Positions 47,582 to 56,497 of a DNA stretch of 64,000 bases are shown here, in pieces (the stretch's first letter is position 1; the number at the start of each line of letters is the position of its first letter). Made by a program: the position numbers and the translations under genes. The stretch comes from Sporanaerobium hydrogeniformans. GTDB lineage: Bacteria; Bacillota; Clostridia; Lachnospirales; Cellulosilyticaceae. The DNA is taken from positions 54,487 through 118,486 of the forward strand of contig NZ_PEDL01000011.1 in the NCBI RefSeq assembly GCF_002735925.1, in the 5' to 3' direction. The notes under the pieces were generated by a model that did not search any database, was not told the origin of the DNA, and saw nothing but the letters and a program-made list of their open reading frames with translations.

Positions 47582-49474
47582 CTTTCCATACTTTCTAATT
47601 TTTTTCAAAACTTTTTTAGAGCCTCTTGCAATATCCTTTTCTAACTTTCTCTCACGAAAGCTAATAAAGAGGCTATCTAAATCATAATCTGGAGGATAAA
47701 GATCTTTTGCTTTAAGACTAAGTCGTAACTGCCTTTGATGCACCTCAATGATTTCTCCTTTAAAGAATACTTGACAATTGTTATGTTCATCTATCCCTAT
47801 ATAGATAAGACCATAATCTTTATATTCTGTAAGATACACTCTATCACCCTTTTGGAAGTTTTTATCTTCTGGAGTTACCCTACCTTCTATTGCTATTTCA
47901 GCCTGCCTCGTTCGAATACGTCCTAAAGCTACTAACTCTTTACCATAATCCTTGGTCTCCATATACATCTTTGCCTTTTTCAAAATTTTATCTTCTACTC
48001 CCATTTTCCTTGAGATCCATAAGGCATTACTTTCCCCTGATTTTCCAATAATCAGTTTATAAAGAGGTTCGAGGGTTTCTGGATTAAATTTCATGGCTGC
48101 ATTCTCAAAATCGGGATGTCCTTGAGAAAAGTTTTTTATTTCATTATAGTGAGTAGTAGCAAGGGTGATAGCTCCCCTATGATAAAGCTCCTCTAAAATA
48201 GCAATGGCTAGGGCTGCTCCCTCGCTAGGTTCTGTACCACTTCCAATCTCATCAAAAAGCAAAAGAGTTTGTTTATCTGTTTCCTTAATAATAGAAGCTA
48301 AATTCTTCACATGAGAAGAAAAAGTACTAAGAGAATTAGTAATGCTCTGATCATCTCCTATATCTACAAAGACTTTGTCGAAAACAGAAAATTCTGTCCC
48401 CTCTTTTGCTGCTATATGAAAGCCTGATTGGATGGCTAGTGTCATTAGTCCTATCGTTTTAAGCACTAATGTTTTGCCTCCTGCATTAGGCCCTGTAATA
48501 ATAAGACTTCTAAAACCTGTACCTATTTCTAAATCAAGAGGTATAACTCTTCCTTGTAAAAGAGGATGTTTACCCTCTACCAAGTGAATTTTCCCATAGT
48601 CATTAAGTTTTGGAGAGATACCATCTATAGCCTGGCTATATTTGCCTTTAGCAAAAATCATATCGTACTCTCCCATGATTTCTACATTGCTTTTTAGTGC
48701 CATAAGATTATCATATATAAGACCCGTTAAATAACTAAGCACCTTGTATATTTCTATTTCTTCTTCTACTCTCAGTGTAAGAAGTGATGCAGCTGATTTG
48801 CTGACTACTTGTGGTTCGATAAAAACAGTTTTATTAGAGCTCTCTACCACAGTCCCTTCTATCTTATTTTTATAGGCCGCTTTAATAGGAATAGTTAATC
48901 TTCCTTGCCTTCTTGAAATGAAAAATTCCTGAATATAAGACTTATGATGAGGATTTTTTAAAAATTTATCAAGCTTTTCTTCTACTTCTGCTTCTGTAAG
49001 TAGAAGATGTCTTCTTATTTTTTTAAGTTCACTACTGGCACTATCATCTACTTTATTATTACGAATAGCCCTTTCAATTTCTTCCCCTACATGAGGAAGC
49101 TCTTGTATACCTAAACTATAACTCTGAAGGGTAGGAGCATAAAACTCTTTATCCTTCATATAGGTTTTAATTTTCTTACATCCTCTAAGAAAGGTAGCCA
49201 CATGACTTAGTTCTTCAGCATCTAAAATCATATCCTTTTCTATTTTCTCAAGTAATCCTCCTATATGCACAATCCCTTGAAGAGGAATACTCCCTGAGTA
49301 GGCAAGTAATGCTTTTGCTTCAGTTGTTTCCTGTAAACGTTTTTTAACAATACCTTTATTTCCAACAGGACTTAGCCTATCGATTAGCTTCTTACCAAGA
49401 CTGCTGGTACAATAGCTTTTAATACTTTCTTTAAGCTCATTATATTGTAATTTTTCTAAGGTGTGATTATTCAT
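47555..49474 (-). CDS. MutS2-like ATPase lacking the Smr domain
   Basis: A 639-residue MutS-family protein with the clamp/core region (about 150-300, coiled coil) and the ATPase: Walker A GPNAGGKT at about 327-334, Walker B LLLFDEIGSGTEPSEG and LATTHYNEI. Canonical MutS2 is near 785 residues and ends in an Smr endonuclease domain; here the protein stops after a basic segment (KLEKDIARGSKK). It may act in recombination control or ribosome rescue like MutS2, but without the nuclease. The last residues VGDDSILP are encoded by a palindromic intergenic repeat, so the native C-terminus was altered by repeat insertion. Confidence 0.87.
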   Translation of the reverse strand: MNNHTLEKLQYNELKESIKSYCTSSLGKKLIDRLSPVGNKGIVKKRLQETTEAKALLAYSGSIPLQGIVHIGGLLEKIEKDMILDAEELSHVATFLRGCKKIKTYMKDKEFYAPTLQSYSLGIQELPHVGEEIERAIRNNKVDDSASSELKKIRRHLLLTEAEVEEKLDKFLKNPHHKSYIQEFFISRRQGRLTIPIKAAYKNKIEGTVVESSNKTVFIEPQVVSKSAASLLTLRVEEEIEIYKVLSYLTGLIYDNLMALKSNVEIMGEYDMIFAKGKYSQAIDGISPKLNDYGKIHLVEGKHPLLQGRVIPLDLEIGTGFRSLIITGPNAGGKTLVLKTIGLMTLAIQSGFHIAAKEGTEFSVFDKVFVDIGDDQSITNSLSTFSSHVKNLASIIKETDKQTLLLFDEIGSGTEPSEGAALAIAILEELYHRGAITLATTHYNEIKNFSQGHPDFENAAMKFNPETLEPLYKLIIGKSGESNALWISRKMGVEDKILKKAKMYMETKDYGKELVALGRIRTRQAEIAIEGRVTPEDKNFQKGDRVYLTEYKDYGLIYIGIDEHNNCQVFFKGEIIEVHQRQLRLSLKAKDLYPPDYDLDSLFISFRERKLEKDIARGSKKVLKKIRKYGKVGDDSILP

Positions 49475-49585
49475 AGTTTGATTGGTCTCCTTAACGTTTT
49501 TATTTCCTTACTATTGTTTCTAAACGTCTATAAAGAACCCTCAGACTCCAAGAGGTAGACTATCCTTCATCTTATTTTGGGCAAC

Positions 49586-49821
49586 AAAAAAGCAGCCTAT
49601 ACTTCCTACACGCTGCATGATTTAACATTTTATGCCTAATAGACTAGCCTATTAGGTACAAAGTGGATTAGAGGACGTATCTTTATAGATGGGTAAATAG
49701 GTATAACTCAAATAAAGGGACTCTGTCCCCCTCCATTTTTATCCTATTTACTGTATTCATTTATCTATTTAGATACTACCGCGCTCATCAAACACCTCGT
49801 TATTTTTGATATTCTACCTAT
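49586..49821 (-). ncRNA. Candidate stand-alone structured small RNA (about 236 nt)
   Basis: A consensus promoter (49828-49856) and an intrinsic terminator (GCAGC 49592-49596 with GCTGC 49612-49616, then T6) bracket a region with no ORF. The RNA folds into a long rod by nested pairs: GAGG/CCTC, GTATC/GATAC, AGAT/ATCT, GTAAATAGG/CCTATTTAC and an apical GGGAC-AGA-GTCCC. A second hairpin CCTAATAG/CTATTAGG comes before the terminator. The rod with an asymmetric bulge recalls 6S RNA, but I cannot confirm that. The rest of 49475-50033 is the mutS2 leader and the sigma-factor promoter. Confidence 0.6.
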
Positions 49822-49827
49822 ACCTTT

Positions 49828-49856
49828 ATTATAGATAAAGTGATTCATCTTGTCAA
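49828..49856 (-). promoter_or_regulatory. Consensus promoter of the candidate small RNA
   Basis: Reverse strand TTGACA (49851-49856), 17-base spacer, TATAAT (49828-49833): a perfect match to the sigma-A consensus, the best promoter in the window. Confidence 0.85.
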
Positions 49857-49959
49857 ATAGATGATTTCACTTATAACTTCTCTTAAAGAAAAAGATGTTA
49901 TTTCCTCCTAAAACAAAATAGCATTACCTACCTATTCATCTTATAAAGTGAGTTTGTAT

Positions 49960-49986
49960 TGAAACTTTCCCTCTCCTTCATTAGTC
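49960..49986 (+). promoter_or_regulatory. ECF-type autoregulatory promoter of the sigV-like gene
   Basis: TGAAAC (49960-49965), 17-base spacer and AGTC (49983-49986) resemble the TGAAAC-N-CGTC pattern of ECF sigma factors of the SigV/SigW group. It lies about 48 bases before the sigma gene, fitting autoregulation. Confidence 0.6.
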
Positions 49987-50033
49987 TAATAAATAGATCT
50001 AAAATTTTTCTATATGTATAGAAGGTAAAAAAC

Positions 50034-50507
50034 ATGGAAACAGAACTTATTCACTATATCCTTACCCACAAGGAACTACATTATCGCCTTGCTTATAGTT
50101 ATACTAGAAACAAGGAGGATGCCTTAGATATTGTACAAGATAGTATCGTTAAGGCTATTCACTATCAAAATACTTTAAAAAGTAAAGAAGCGCTTCACCC
50201 ATGGTTTTGCCGTATTCTCATTAATACAGCTAAAACCTTTCTCAAAAAACAAAAGCATTTTATTCCTCTTGACGAAGTTTCACCAGAAAAATTGCCCTCA
50301 CATTCTGAAAAACCTACTTATAATCTTTTATTAGAAGAAGCGCTTAATCATTTGTCCTATAACGAAAAAACAATTATTTTTCTTCGCTACATAGAAGATT
50401 TAGAGCTTCGTGAAATTGCAAAGCTCTTACATCAAAATCTTAGTACGGTGAAATCTACCTTATACCGCACACAAAGAAAATTACAACTTTTATTAGAAAA
50501 GGATTAA
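50034..50507 (+). CDS. sigV: ECF sigma factor, SigV-like
   Basis: A 157-residue ECF sigma factor with region 2 (YSYTRNKEDALDIVQDSIVKAI, ALHPWFCRILINTAKT) and region 4 (YNEKTIIFLRYIEDLELREIA, NLSTVKSTLYRTQRKL). The ATG at 50034 has AAGGT upstream. The partner gene downstream encodes an RsiV-like protein. In Bacillus and Clostridioides, SigV responds to lysozyme and switches on peptidoglycan modification. That function here is inferred from the partner; no modifying enzyme (oatA, dlt, pgdA) is adjacent. Confidence 0.85.
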   Translation: METELIHYILTHKELHYRLAYSYTRNKEDALDIVQDSIVKAIHYQNTLKSKEALHPWFCRILINTAKTFLKKQKHFIPLDEVSPEKLPSHSEKPTYNLLLEEALNHLSYNEKTIIFLRYIEDLELREIAKLLHQNLSTVKSTLYRTQRKLQLLLEKD

Positions 50508-50511
50508 AAGA

Positions 50512-51435
50512 GTGAACCTTATGTCTAAACAAAAAAATCAAGCTGACTTATCAGAAACCTTTGCAGATTATCTCGATCAAATTGAAATCCCAGAAGAATT
50601 AAATGCTATAGTTGATTCTGCTATTCAACGTACTAAGCCCCTTAAAGAAAGGAATATGAATATGAAAAAATTCGCCAAACATACCATTGCCGCATCTTTT
50701 ATTGGACTTATGGGCTTTGTAGGAAGTGTCAATCTAAGTCCTACTTTTGCCAGTTCCATCAGTGACCTACCTCTACTAGGCTCCCTTGTAAAGGTTGTAA
50801 ATCTTAGGCAATTTGAATACCAAGCATCCACTTATAATGCTACTTTAGAAGCACCTGTTATTGAAGGTCTAGAGGATGAAGCATTACAGAAATCTCTTAA
50901 CACTAAATACTTGGAGGAAAATAAAAAACTCTATGAGGCCTTTGAAAAGGATGTGGCTAAGATGGAGCAATTTGACTCACCTGGACATTTAGGTGTTGAT
51001 TCAGGCTTTGAAATAAAAACAAATACTGAAGATATCCTCTCTATTGCCCGTTATGTAGTTAATACAGTTGGTTCTTCTTCTACAACAATGACCTATGATA
51101 CCATCGACAAAAAAAATGAAATACTGATTACACTTCCTAGTCTCTTTATAGATGAAGAATATATCTCTATTATTTCTGAGAATATTAAAACACAAATGAA
51201 AGAGCGTATGAAGCAAGACGAAAATCTTGTCTACTGGATTGAAGGGGATGAAGGTGCTCTCGAAGGCTTTGACCGTATTAATGTGCATCAACCCTTTTAT
51301 ATTACAGCTGAAGGTAAACTTATTATCTCTTTTGATAAATATGAGGTAAGTCCTGGCTTTATGGGGATTCAAGAATTTGAAATTCCTACAGAAGTTATTG
51401 AGCCTCTTTTAGTTAGCTCTCTTTACATTCATTAA
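50512..51435 (+). CDS. rsiV: RsiV-like membrane anti-sigma factor (DUF3298-type outer domain)
   Basis: About 307 residues: cytoplasmic N-terminal sigma-binding part (about 1-55, IEIPEELNAIVDSAIQRTK), one membrane helix (about 58-80) and an extracytoplasmic domain with the RsiV/DUF3298 pattern (YVVNTVGSSSTTMTYDTID, then INVHQPFYITAEGKLIISFDKYEVSPGFMGIQEFEIP). In the family this outer domain binds lysozyme directly, which triggers site-1 cleavage and sigma release. The start may be the GTG at 50512 (AAAAGG upstream) or the ATG at 50521. It begins 4 bases after the sigma gene. Confidence 0.85.
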   Translation: MNLMSKQKNQADLSETFADYLDQIEIPEELNAIVDSAIQRTKPLKERNMNMKKFAKHTIAASFIGLMGFVGSVNLSPTFASSISDLPLLGSLVKVVNLRQFEYQASTYNATLEAPVIEGLEDEALQKSLNTKYLEENKKLYEAFEKDVAKMEQFDSPGHLGVDSGFEIKTNTEDILSIARYVVNTVGSSSTTMTYDTIDKKNEILITLPSLFIDEEYISIISENIKTQMKERMKQDENLVYWIEGDEGALEGFDRINVHQPFYITAEGKLIISFDKYEVSPGFMGIQEFEIPTEVIEPLLVSSLYIH

Positions 51436-51439
51436 TAGA

Positions 51440-51475
51440 AAAACCCAAGGTCACTTATAGACCTTGGGTTTTTTA
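51440..51475. terminator. Bidirectional terminator after rsiV
   Basis: AAAACCCAAGGTC pairs with GACCTTGGGTTTT around ACTTATA, followed by T6; also usable by the converging acetyltransferase gene. Confidence 0.9.
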
Positions 51476-51510
51476 GTTCCTATTTCGTACGTTTAAAAAA
51501 TTATTATCCT

Positions 51511-51942
51511 TTATGATAGATATAAAGTATACTCTTCTTCTAAGGTATCTTCATTAATGTCTAACTCACCTAACTGACACCCATTATTAAGATAAAATTT
51601 AAGAGCCCTTTCATTCTTCTTGAAAACTGACAAAGTCAGTGGCCCATGTTCTTTAGCTACATAGTTTAGTAGCTTTTTACCAATGCCTTGATTTTGGCAT
51701 TCGTTTGCTACAAATAATGCACCAATATATTTTTTAGCTAAAATACTCACAAAGCCTTTGATTTTCCCTTCCTCTTCATACACATAAGTGACTGCAAGTG
51801 GTAAATAAGTTTCCTTTACTAAGCTATAGTTTCTTTTCCAGTAGACCTTTGGTATGAAGGAATGTGCCTTCATATTGGCTTCCTCCCAAATAGACATAAT
51901 AGCACGTACTTCTTCTTCGGTATTTCTCATTCCCCTAATCAT
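51511..51942 (-). CDS. GNAT-family N-acetyltransferase
   Basis: A 143-residue acetyl-CoA-dependent acyltransferase. The acetyl-CoA-binding motif A is seen as LFVANECQNQGIGKKLLNYV, followed by LTLSVFKKNERALKFYLNNGCQ (motif B). The ATG at 51942 has GGAGG 7 bases upstream; an upstream TTG at 51957 is less likely. The substrate is unknown; the N-terminal half (FIPKVYWKRNY) resembles YjaB/PhnO-type small-molecule acetyltransferases only in general layout. It stands alone between terminators. Confidence 0.85.
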   Translation of the reverse strand: MIRGMRNTEEEVRAIMSIWEEANMKAHSFIPKVYWKRNYSLVKETYLPLAVTYVYEEEGKIKGFVSILAKKYIGALFVANECQNQGIGKKLLNYVAKEHGPLTLSVFKKNERALKFYLNNGCQLGELDINEDTLEEEYTLYLS

Positions 51943-52082
51943 GATTTTTACCTCCAAGTATGTAATAAGTATATATCTATTAAACCTATTTATTAGAAAG
52001 AATACAATACATTATATAATAGATTAAATTTTAAATTTATTTAAAAGTTAATGAATAGATTATTTTTTCACAATCTTATTCT

Positions 52083-52130
52083 AAAAAGTCTCACCTACAA
52101 GAAAGTCTTATTTTCCTATAGCTGAGACTT
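52083..52130 (-). terminator. Terminator at the end of the fab/acc operon
   Basis: Read leftward, AAGTCTCA (52123-52130) pairs with TGAGACTT (52086-52093) over a 29-base loop, followed by TTTTTAG, directly after accA. Confidence 0.6.
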
Positions 52131-52135
52131 GATAC

Positions 52136-53071
52136 TTAAATAAATTCTCCAATTGTTCTAAAACGACTATACCGTTTTTCTAAATTGTGTTCTATCGAGA
52201 GTGTTTTTAAACTCTCTAGCTCACTAATGAGATAGCTTTTAAGCAAATGAGCTGCTAAATGTGGGTCCCTATGTGCTCCACCTACAGGTTCTTCTAAAAC
52301 CTTATCAATGATCCCCTGTTCAAGAAGATCTTTTGCCGTAAGCTTCATATAGCTTGCAGCCTCTTTAGCCCTTGTACTATCTTTCCACAAAATACTAGCA
52401 AACCCTTCTGGTGAAAGAATAGAGTAAGTAGTATTCTCTTGCATAAAGAAGCGATCAGAGATACCAAGTGCTAAGGCACCTCCACTTCCTCCTTCGCCAA
52501 TAATCCCTGAAATAATAGGCACTTTAAGACGAGCCATTTCCATGAGATTACGAGCTATAGCTTCTCCTTGACCTCTTTCTTCTGCTCCCAAGCCACAATA
52601 GGCTCCTGGCGTATCAATGAGACAAACAATAGGCCTACCAAACTTCTCAGCTTGCTTCATAAGCCTTAATGCCTTACGATATCCTTCTGGGTGGGGCATT
52701 CCAAAATTTCGTTCAATATTTTCTTTCACATGAGTGCCTTTATTATGAGCAATAATTGTTACTTTATGCTTTCCTATTTTACCTATCCCGCCGATAATAG
52801 CCTGATCATCTTTAAAGGCTCTATCTCCGTGGAGTTCCATAAAATCAGTAACGATTTCCTGTATATAAAATTGACTGCGAGGTCTTTCTGCCTTTCTAGC
52901 AATAACAATCTTATCCCATGGTTCATATTCATCAGCTGCTTGCTTTTCTAAACTATAAACTAATACCTTTAAACGATTAATCTCTTCTGCTATTTCCTTG
53001 GTTTGTTCCAATAGGCTGAGTTCATTAATGGCCTTGTAAATCGCCTCAATACGTTCACTAAGCTTACTCAT
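52136..53071 (-). CDS. accA: Acetyl-CoA carboxylase carboxyltransferase subunit alpha
   Basis: With AccD, transfers CO2 from carboxybiotin to acetyl-CoA to form malonyl-CoA. The 311-residue protein shows the family signatures [20 protein letters not shown] split around [38 protein letters not shown] and [12 protein letters not shown]. It starts 8 bases inside accD and is the last gene of the operon, followed by a terminator. Confidence 0.97.
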   Translation of the reverse strand: MSKLSERIEAIYKAINELSLLEQTKEIAEEINRLKVLVYSLEKQAADEYEPWDKIVIARKAERPRSQFYIQEIVTDFMELHGDRAFKDDQAIIGGIGKIGKHKVTIIAHNKGTHVKENIERNFGMPHPEGYRKALRLMKQAEKFGRPIVCLIDTPGAYCGLGAEERGQGEAIARNLMEMARLKVPIISGIIGEGGSGGALALGISDRFFMQENTTYSILSPEGFASILWKDSTRAKEAASYMKLTAKDLLEQGIIDKVLEEPVGGAHRDPHLAAHLLKSYLISELESLKTLSIEHNLEKRYSRFRTIGEFI

Positions 53072-53936
53072 TATCTGTCTCCTCCTTTTGGTGTAATTCT
53101 AGAAGTTGACCCAGTATATCTCTTAGCTGCTCACGTGGTACTACTGCATCTATCATACCATGCTCTAAGAGAAACTCTGCTCTTTGAAAACCTTCAGGTA
53201 ATTTTTGTTTGATAGTTTGTTCGATAACTCTGGGCCCTGCAAAGCCTACTAATGCTCCTGGCTCTGCTAAAATAATATCCCCTAACATAGCAAAGCTAGC
53301 AGTAACTCCACCTGTTGTTGGGTCTGTCAAAACACTTATAAAAAGTAACCCTGCTTCATCATGCTTTGCTAAGGCACTACTGGTCTTAGCCATTTGCATA
53401 AGAGAAAAAATCCCTTCTTGCATCCTAGCCCCTCCTGAAGCACTAAAAATAACCAATGGCAATTTTTCCTCAGTTGCTCTTTCTATAGCCCGAGTAAGCT
53501 TTTCACCTACTACAGAGCCCATACTTCCCATCATAAAGCGGGAATCCATGATACCTATTATTAATTTTTTACCTTTAATTTGCGCCTCACCAGTTAAAAC
53601 AGCTTCATTTTGCTCCGTCTTTTCTTGACTTATAGAAAGCTTTTTATCATAGTCTGGAAAATCTAATGGATTACTACTTGCCATATCTGCATCCATCTCT
53701 TTGAAGCTTCCTTTATCAACTAAAATAGAAAGTCGCCCTTTAGGTGAAAGTGGATAATAGTACTGGCAGCCTGGGCACACGCCAAGTGATGCATGTAAAT
53801 CTTGCTTATAAAGGCTTTTCTTACACTTGGGACACTGAATATATAATCCATCAGGTACAGTAACTTCCTTTTTAGCTTTCTCTCCAACTATAGCATACCG
53901 TTTCTTTTTAGGGAGTAATTTACTTAACATTGTCAT
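53064..53936 (-). CDS. accD: Acetyl-CoA carboxylase carboxyltransferase subunit beta
   Basis: The 290-residue zinc-containing partner of AccA. The four-Cys zinc ribbon [12 protein letters not shown]...LGVCPGC is at about residues 34-56, followed by the crotonase-like carboxyltransferase fold with [25 protein letters not shown] and [11 protein letters not shown]. The start ATG 53936 overlaps the accC stop (ATGA). An ATG at 53930 is also possible. Confidence 0.97.
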   Translation of the reverse strand: MTMLSKLLPKKKRYAIVGEKAKKEVTVPDGLYIQCPKCKKSLYKQDLHASLGVCPGCQYYYPLSPKGRLSILVDKGSFKEMDADMASSNPLDFPDYDKKLSISQEKTEQNEAVLTGEAQIKGKKLIIGIMDSRFMMGSMGSVVGEKLTRAIERATEEKLPLVIFSASGGARMQEGIFSLMQMAKTSSALAKHDEAGLLFISVLTDPTTGGVTASFAMLGDIILAEPGALVGFAGPRVIEQTIKQKLPEGFQRAEFLLEHGMIDAVVPREQLRDILGQLLELHQKEETDNE

Positions 53937-55303
53937 ACACTTCCAACTCCCTCTTCCAAGATAGCTGCTAAATTCGCTTCTATATATCCCGTATCAAAAT
54001 TTCCTGTTCTAAAAGCTTCAGTACCTAAAAGCTGATATTCAAAATAAAGGTTTGTATCAATACCATCTATAACAATTTCCCCCAAGGCTCTTTCCATTAT
54101 AGCAATGGCTTCTTCTCTTGTCTCTCCATAGGTAATGATTTTAGCAAGCATCGAATCATAAGTAGGTGGTATCTGATATCCTTCATAAAGAGCAGTTTCA
54201 ACACGTACCCCTCTTCCTCCTGGAAGATGTAACTTCTCAATGGTTCCTGCGCAAGGTCTAAATTGTTTATGTGGATTCTCTGCATTAATTCGGCACTCTA
54301 AAGCATGCCCCTTAAAACGAATATCCTCTTGCCTAAAGCTTAATGCTTCTCCACTAGCAATACGTATTTGTTCTTTTATAAGGTCAACACCAGTAATCAT
54401 TTCTGTAACGGGATGTTCTACTTGAATACGTGTATTCATTTCTATAAAGTAGTAATGCCCCTTTGCATCTACAATGAATTCAATGGTTCCTGCATTTTCA
54501 TAGTGAACTGCCTGAGCCGCCATAACTGCAACCCTTCCCATCTCTTCTCTTAAAGATTCACTTAAAAAGGCAGAGGGTGCTTCTTCTAATACCTTTTGGT
54601 GGCGTCGTTGCATAGAACAATCTCTTTCTCCTAAATGCACCACATGTCCATAGCTATCACCAAGTATTTGAAACTCAATATGTCTTGGCTTTACGATGTA
54701 TTTTTCAAGGTACATACTTCCATCTCCAAAAGCATTTGCCGCTTCACTACTGGCTGCTAAAAAGGCCTTTTCTAGGTCTTCTTCTTTCCAGACAATACGC
54801 ATGCCTCTACCACCGCCACCTGCTGAAGCTTTAAGGATTACGGGATAGCCAATTTGATCAGCCAGATAGACTGCTTCTTTACTATCTGTCAACTTTCCTT
54901 CTGAACCTGGTACTACAGGTACACCTGATGCTATCATTTTCTCTCTTGCTCTTGCTTTATCTCCCATTAGGCTAATCATCTCAGCTGTAGGACCAATAAA
55001 TTTAATGCCACAGCCTGCACAAATTTCAGCAAACTTAGTGTTTTCAGATAAAAATCCAAAACCTGGGTGAATGGCATCAGCACCTGTAAGTACTGCTGCA
55101 CTAATAATATTTTCAATGTGTAAATAGCTTTCTTTTGGAAGAGGTCTTCCTATACAAACTGCTTCATCCGCTAATTTGACATGAAGAGCTTCTTTATCTG
55201 CTGTGCTATAAATAGCTACCGTTTCAATCCCCATCTCCTGGCAGGCACGTATAATACGAACAGCGATTTCACCTCGATTAGCCACAAGTACTTTTTGAAT
55301 CAC
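53933..55303 (-). CDS. accC: Acetyl-CoA carboxylase, biotin carboxylase subunit
   Basis: ATP-dependent carboxylation of biotin on AccB. The 456-residue protein opens with [21 protein letters not shown] and has the ATP-grasp glycine loop [22 protein letters not shown], the [13 protein letters not shown] catalytic segment and RINAENP. I place the start at the GTG at 55303 with AAGGAGG 8 bases upstream; the ATG at 55333 lies inside fabZ. It is 13 bases downstream of fabZ. Confidence 0.96.
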   Translation of the reverse strand: MIQKVLVANRGEIAVRIIRACQEMGIETVAIYSTADKEALHVKLADEAVCIGRPLPKESYLHIENIISAAVLTGADAIHPGFGFLSENTKFAEICAGCGIKFIGPTAEMISLMGDKARAREKMIASGVPVVPGSEGKLTDSKEAVYLADQIGYPVILKASAGGGGRGMRIVWKEEDLEKAFLAASSEAANAFGDGSMYLEKYIVKPRHIEFQILGDSYGHVVHLGERDCSMQRRHQKVLEEAPSAFLSESLREEMGRVAVMAAQAVHYENAGTIEFIVDAKGHYYFIEMNTRIQVEHPVTEMITGVDLIKEQIRIASGEALSFRQEDIRFKGHALECRINAENPHKQFRPCAGTIEKLHLPGGRGVRVETALYEGYQIPPTYDSMLAKIITYGETREEAIAIMERALGEIVIDGIDTNLYFEYQLLGTEAFRTGNFDTGYIEANLAAILEEGVGSV

Positions 55304-55316
55304 TACTTTCACCTCC

Positions 55317-55742
55317 TTAATCTCCGATAGCAAACATCAACTCTGCTTCACAAACCTTTTTACCCTCTACAGTTGCAATGGCCTTGCCTACGCCTATAGG
55401 GCCTCTTTGCTTAATAATTGTACATTCAAGCTTAAGTGTATCGCCTGGTAACACTTTATTTCTAAATTTAGCTTCCTTAATACCACCAAAATAAGCAATT
55501 TTCCCTTTATGCTCTTCTTGTGATAGAAGGGCAATGGCACCTACCTGTGCTAAGGCTTCTATAATAAGTACACCTGGCATAACAGGCTCTCCTGGAAAAT
55601 GACCTTGGAAGAAAGGTTCATTAATAGTAACGTTTTTATAACCAATAGCTCCTTTTCCATCCTCCATTAATTCAGCTTTATCTACAAGTAAAAAAGGGTA
55701 ACGATGGGGGATAATCTCCATAATCTCCTTGGCATTTAACAT
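55317..55742 (-). CDS. fabZ: 3-hydroxyacyl-ACP dehydratase
   Basis: Dehydrates beta-hydroxyacyl-ACP in each elongation cycle. The 141-residue hot-dog-fold protein has the active-site helix [18 protein letters not shown] with the catalytic His and the Glu in [17 protein letters not shown] stands 7 bases before the ATG at 55742. A 300-base gap full of palindromic repeats separates it from accB upstream, but the order matches the operon. Confidence 0.97.
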   Translation of the reverse strand: MLNAKEIMEIIPHRYPFLLVDKAELMEDGKGAIGYKNVTINEPFFQGHFPGEPVMPGVLIIEALAQVGAIALLSQEEHKGKIAYFGGIKEAKFRNKVLPGDTLKLECTIIKQRGPIGVGKAIATVEGKKVCEAELMFAIGD

Positions 55743-55823
55743 AGTTTCACTCCTTTTTATAACAAGTTATCACCTAGCCCTTTCTCCCTTCAAAAAGAAA
55801 ACGAGCTCTCCTTCTTTCTGTAC

Positions 55824-55844
55824 GGGACGATTCCATATCGTCCC
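55824..55844. repeat. Palindromic repeat, variant stem
   Basis: Stem GGGACGAT / ATCGTCCC around a TCCAT loop. It keeps the loop of the GGGTGGAT / ATCCACCC copies nearby but changes two stem positions on both sides, a compensatory change. Confidence 0.7.
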
Positions 55845-55930
55845 CTTCCTTATCGTCCTATTTCATATTCTCCTATTTCATATCCTAAATGACATACTTT
55901 ATGATTTTGATCTCTACGATTAAAATTATA

Positions 55931-56038
55931 GGTGGATATGGAATCCATTAAAATATCGGGTGGATATGGAATCCATTAAAATATCGGGTGGATATGGAAT
56001 CCATTAAACAACGGGTGGATATGGAATCCACCCCTACG
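55931..56038. repeat. Tandem array of four palindromic repeats between accB and fabZ
   Basis: Copies of GGTGGATATGGAATCCA begin at 55931, 55959, 55987 and 56014 (periods 28, 28, 27). Each can form GGTGGAT/ATCCACC or a shorter stem; only the last copy has the full ATCCACCCCTACG end. Not CRISPR: there are no variable spacers. It fills much of the 300-base gap 55743-56042 and is in the operon's transcript. Confidence 0.8.
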
Positions 56039-56042
56039 GGAT

Positions 56043-56495
56043 TTATTTGATTACGAAGAGGGGTTGACCAAATTCCACCATTTGTTCATTGTAAGCTAAG
56101 ACTTCAATCACTTCTCCGTCCATCTCTGCTTCTACTTCATTCATGAGTTTCATCGCTTCAATAATACAAATAACCTGGCCCTTCTTTACCTTCGTTCCTA
56201 CTTTTACAAATGGCTCAGCTTGTGGTGAGCTTGCTGCATAGAAAGTACCTACCATTGGTGAATTGAGTGTCTTTTTTTCTTCTGCCACTTGCTTGTTACT
56301 TTCACTCTTATTTTCTGAGGAAGCTGATATCGTATTTATTTTTATACTAGCCTCTGGCATAGGTGCAGGCATATAAACTTCTTTGGCCTCTTGTTTTTCT
56401 AGAACTAATTCAAAGTCTTCACATTTAAGAGACATTTTAGTAAGTCCTGCTACTGTAAATTCTTTTACCAAATCTTTTATAACCTTTACTTCCAT
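56043..56495 (-). CDS. accB: Acetyl-CoA carboxylase biotin carboxyl carrier protein
   Basis: Carries biotin between AccC and AccA/AccD. The 150-residue protein has an N-terminal dimer part, a flexible Ser/Ala/Glu linker (about 50-75) and the C-terminal biotinyl domain with the biotin-accepting Lys in EAMKLMNE. The ATG at 56495 has GGGAGG 7 bases upstream; 2 bases separate it from fabF. Confidence 0.96.
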   Translation of the reverse strand: MEVKVIKDLVKEFTVAGLTKMSLKCEDFELVLEKQEAKEVYMPAPMPEASIKINTISASSENKSESNKQVAEEKKTLNSPMVGTFYAASSPQAEPFVKVGTKVKKGQVICIIEAMKLMNEVEAEMDGEVIEVLAYNEQMVEFGQPLFVIK

Positions 56496-56497
56496 GT

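Noticed and set aside
49741..49800. ACTACCGCG near 49785 as a T-box riboswitch
   Set aside because: Lacks the rest of the GGGTGGNACCGCG motif and lies on the opposite strand from the RNA transcript with the good promoter; no aminoacyl-tRNA synthetase or amino acid gene follows.
53209..53628. 139-codon plus-strand ORF opposite accD
   Set aside because: Shadow of the glycine-rich carboxyltransferase core.
55931..56038. Regular 28-base repeats suggesting a CRISPR array
   Set aside because: The repeats are directly tandem with no unique spacers, and the unit is a palindrome found singly elsewhere; no cas genes.
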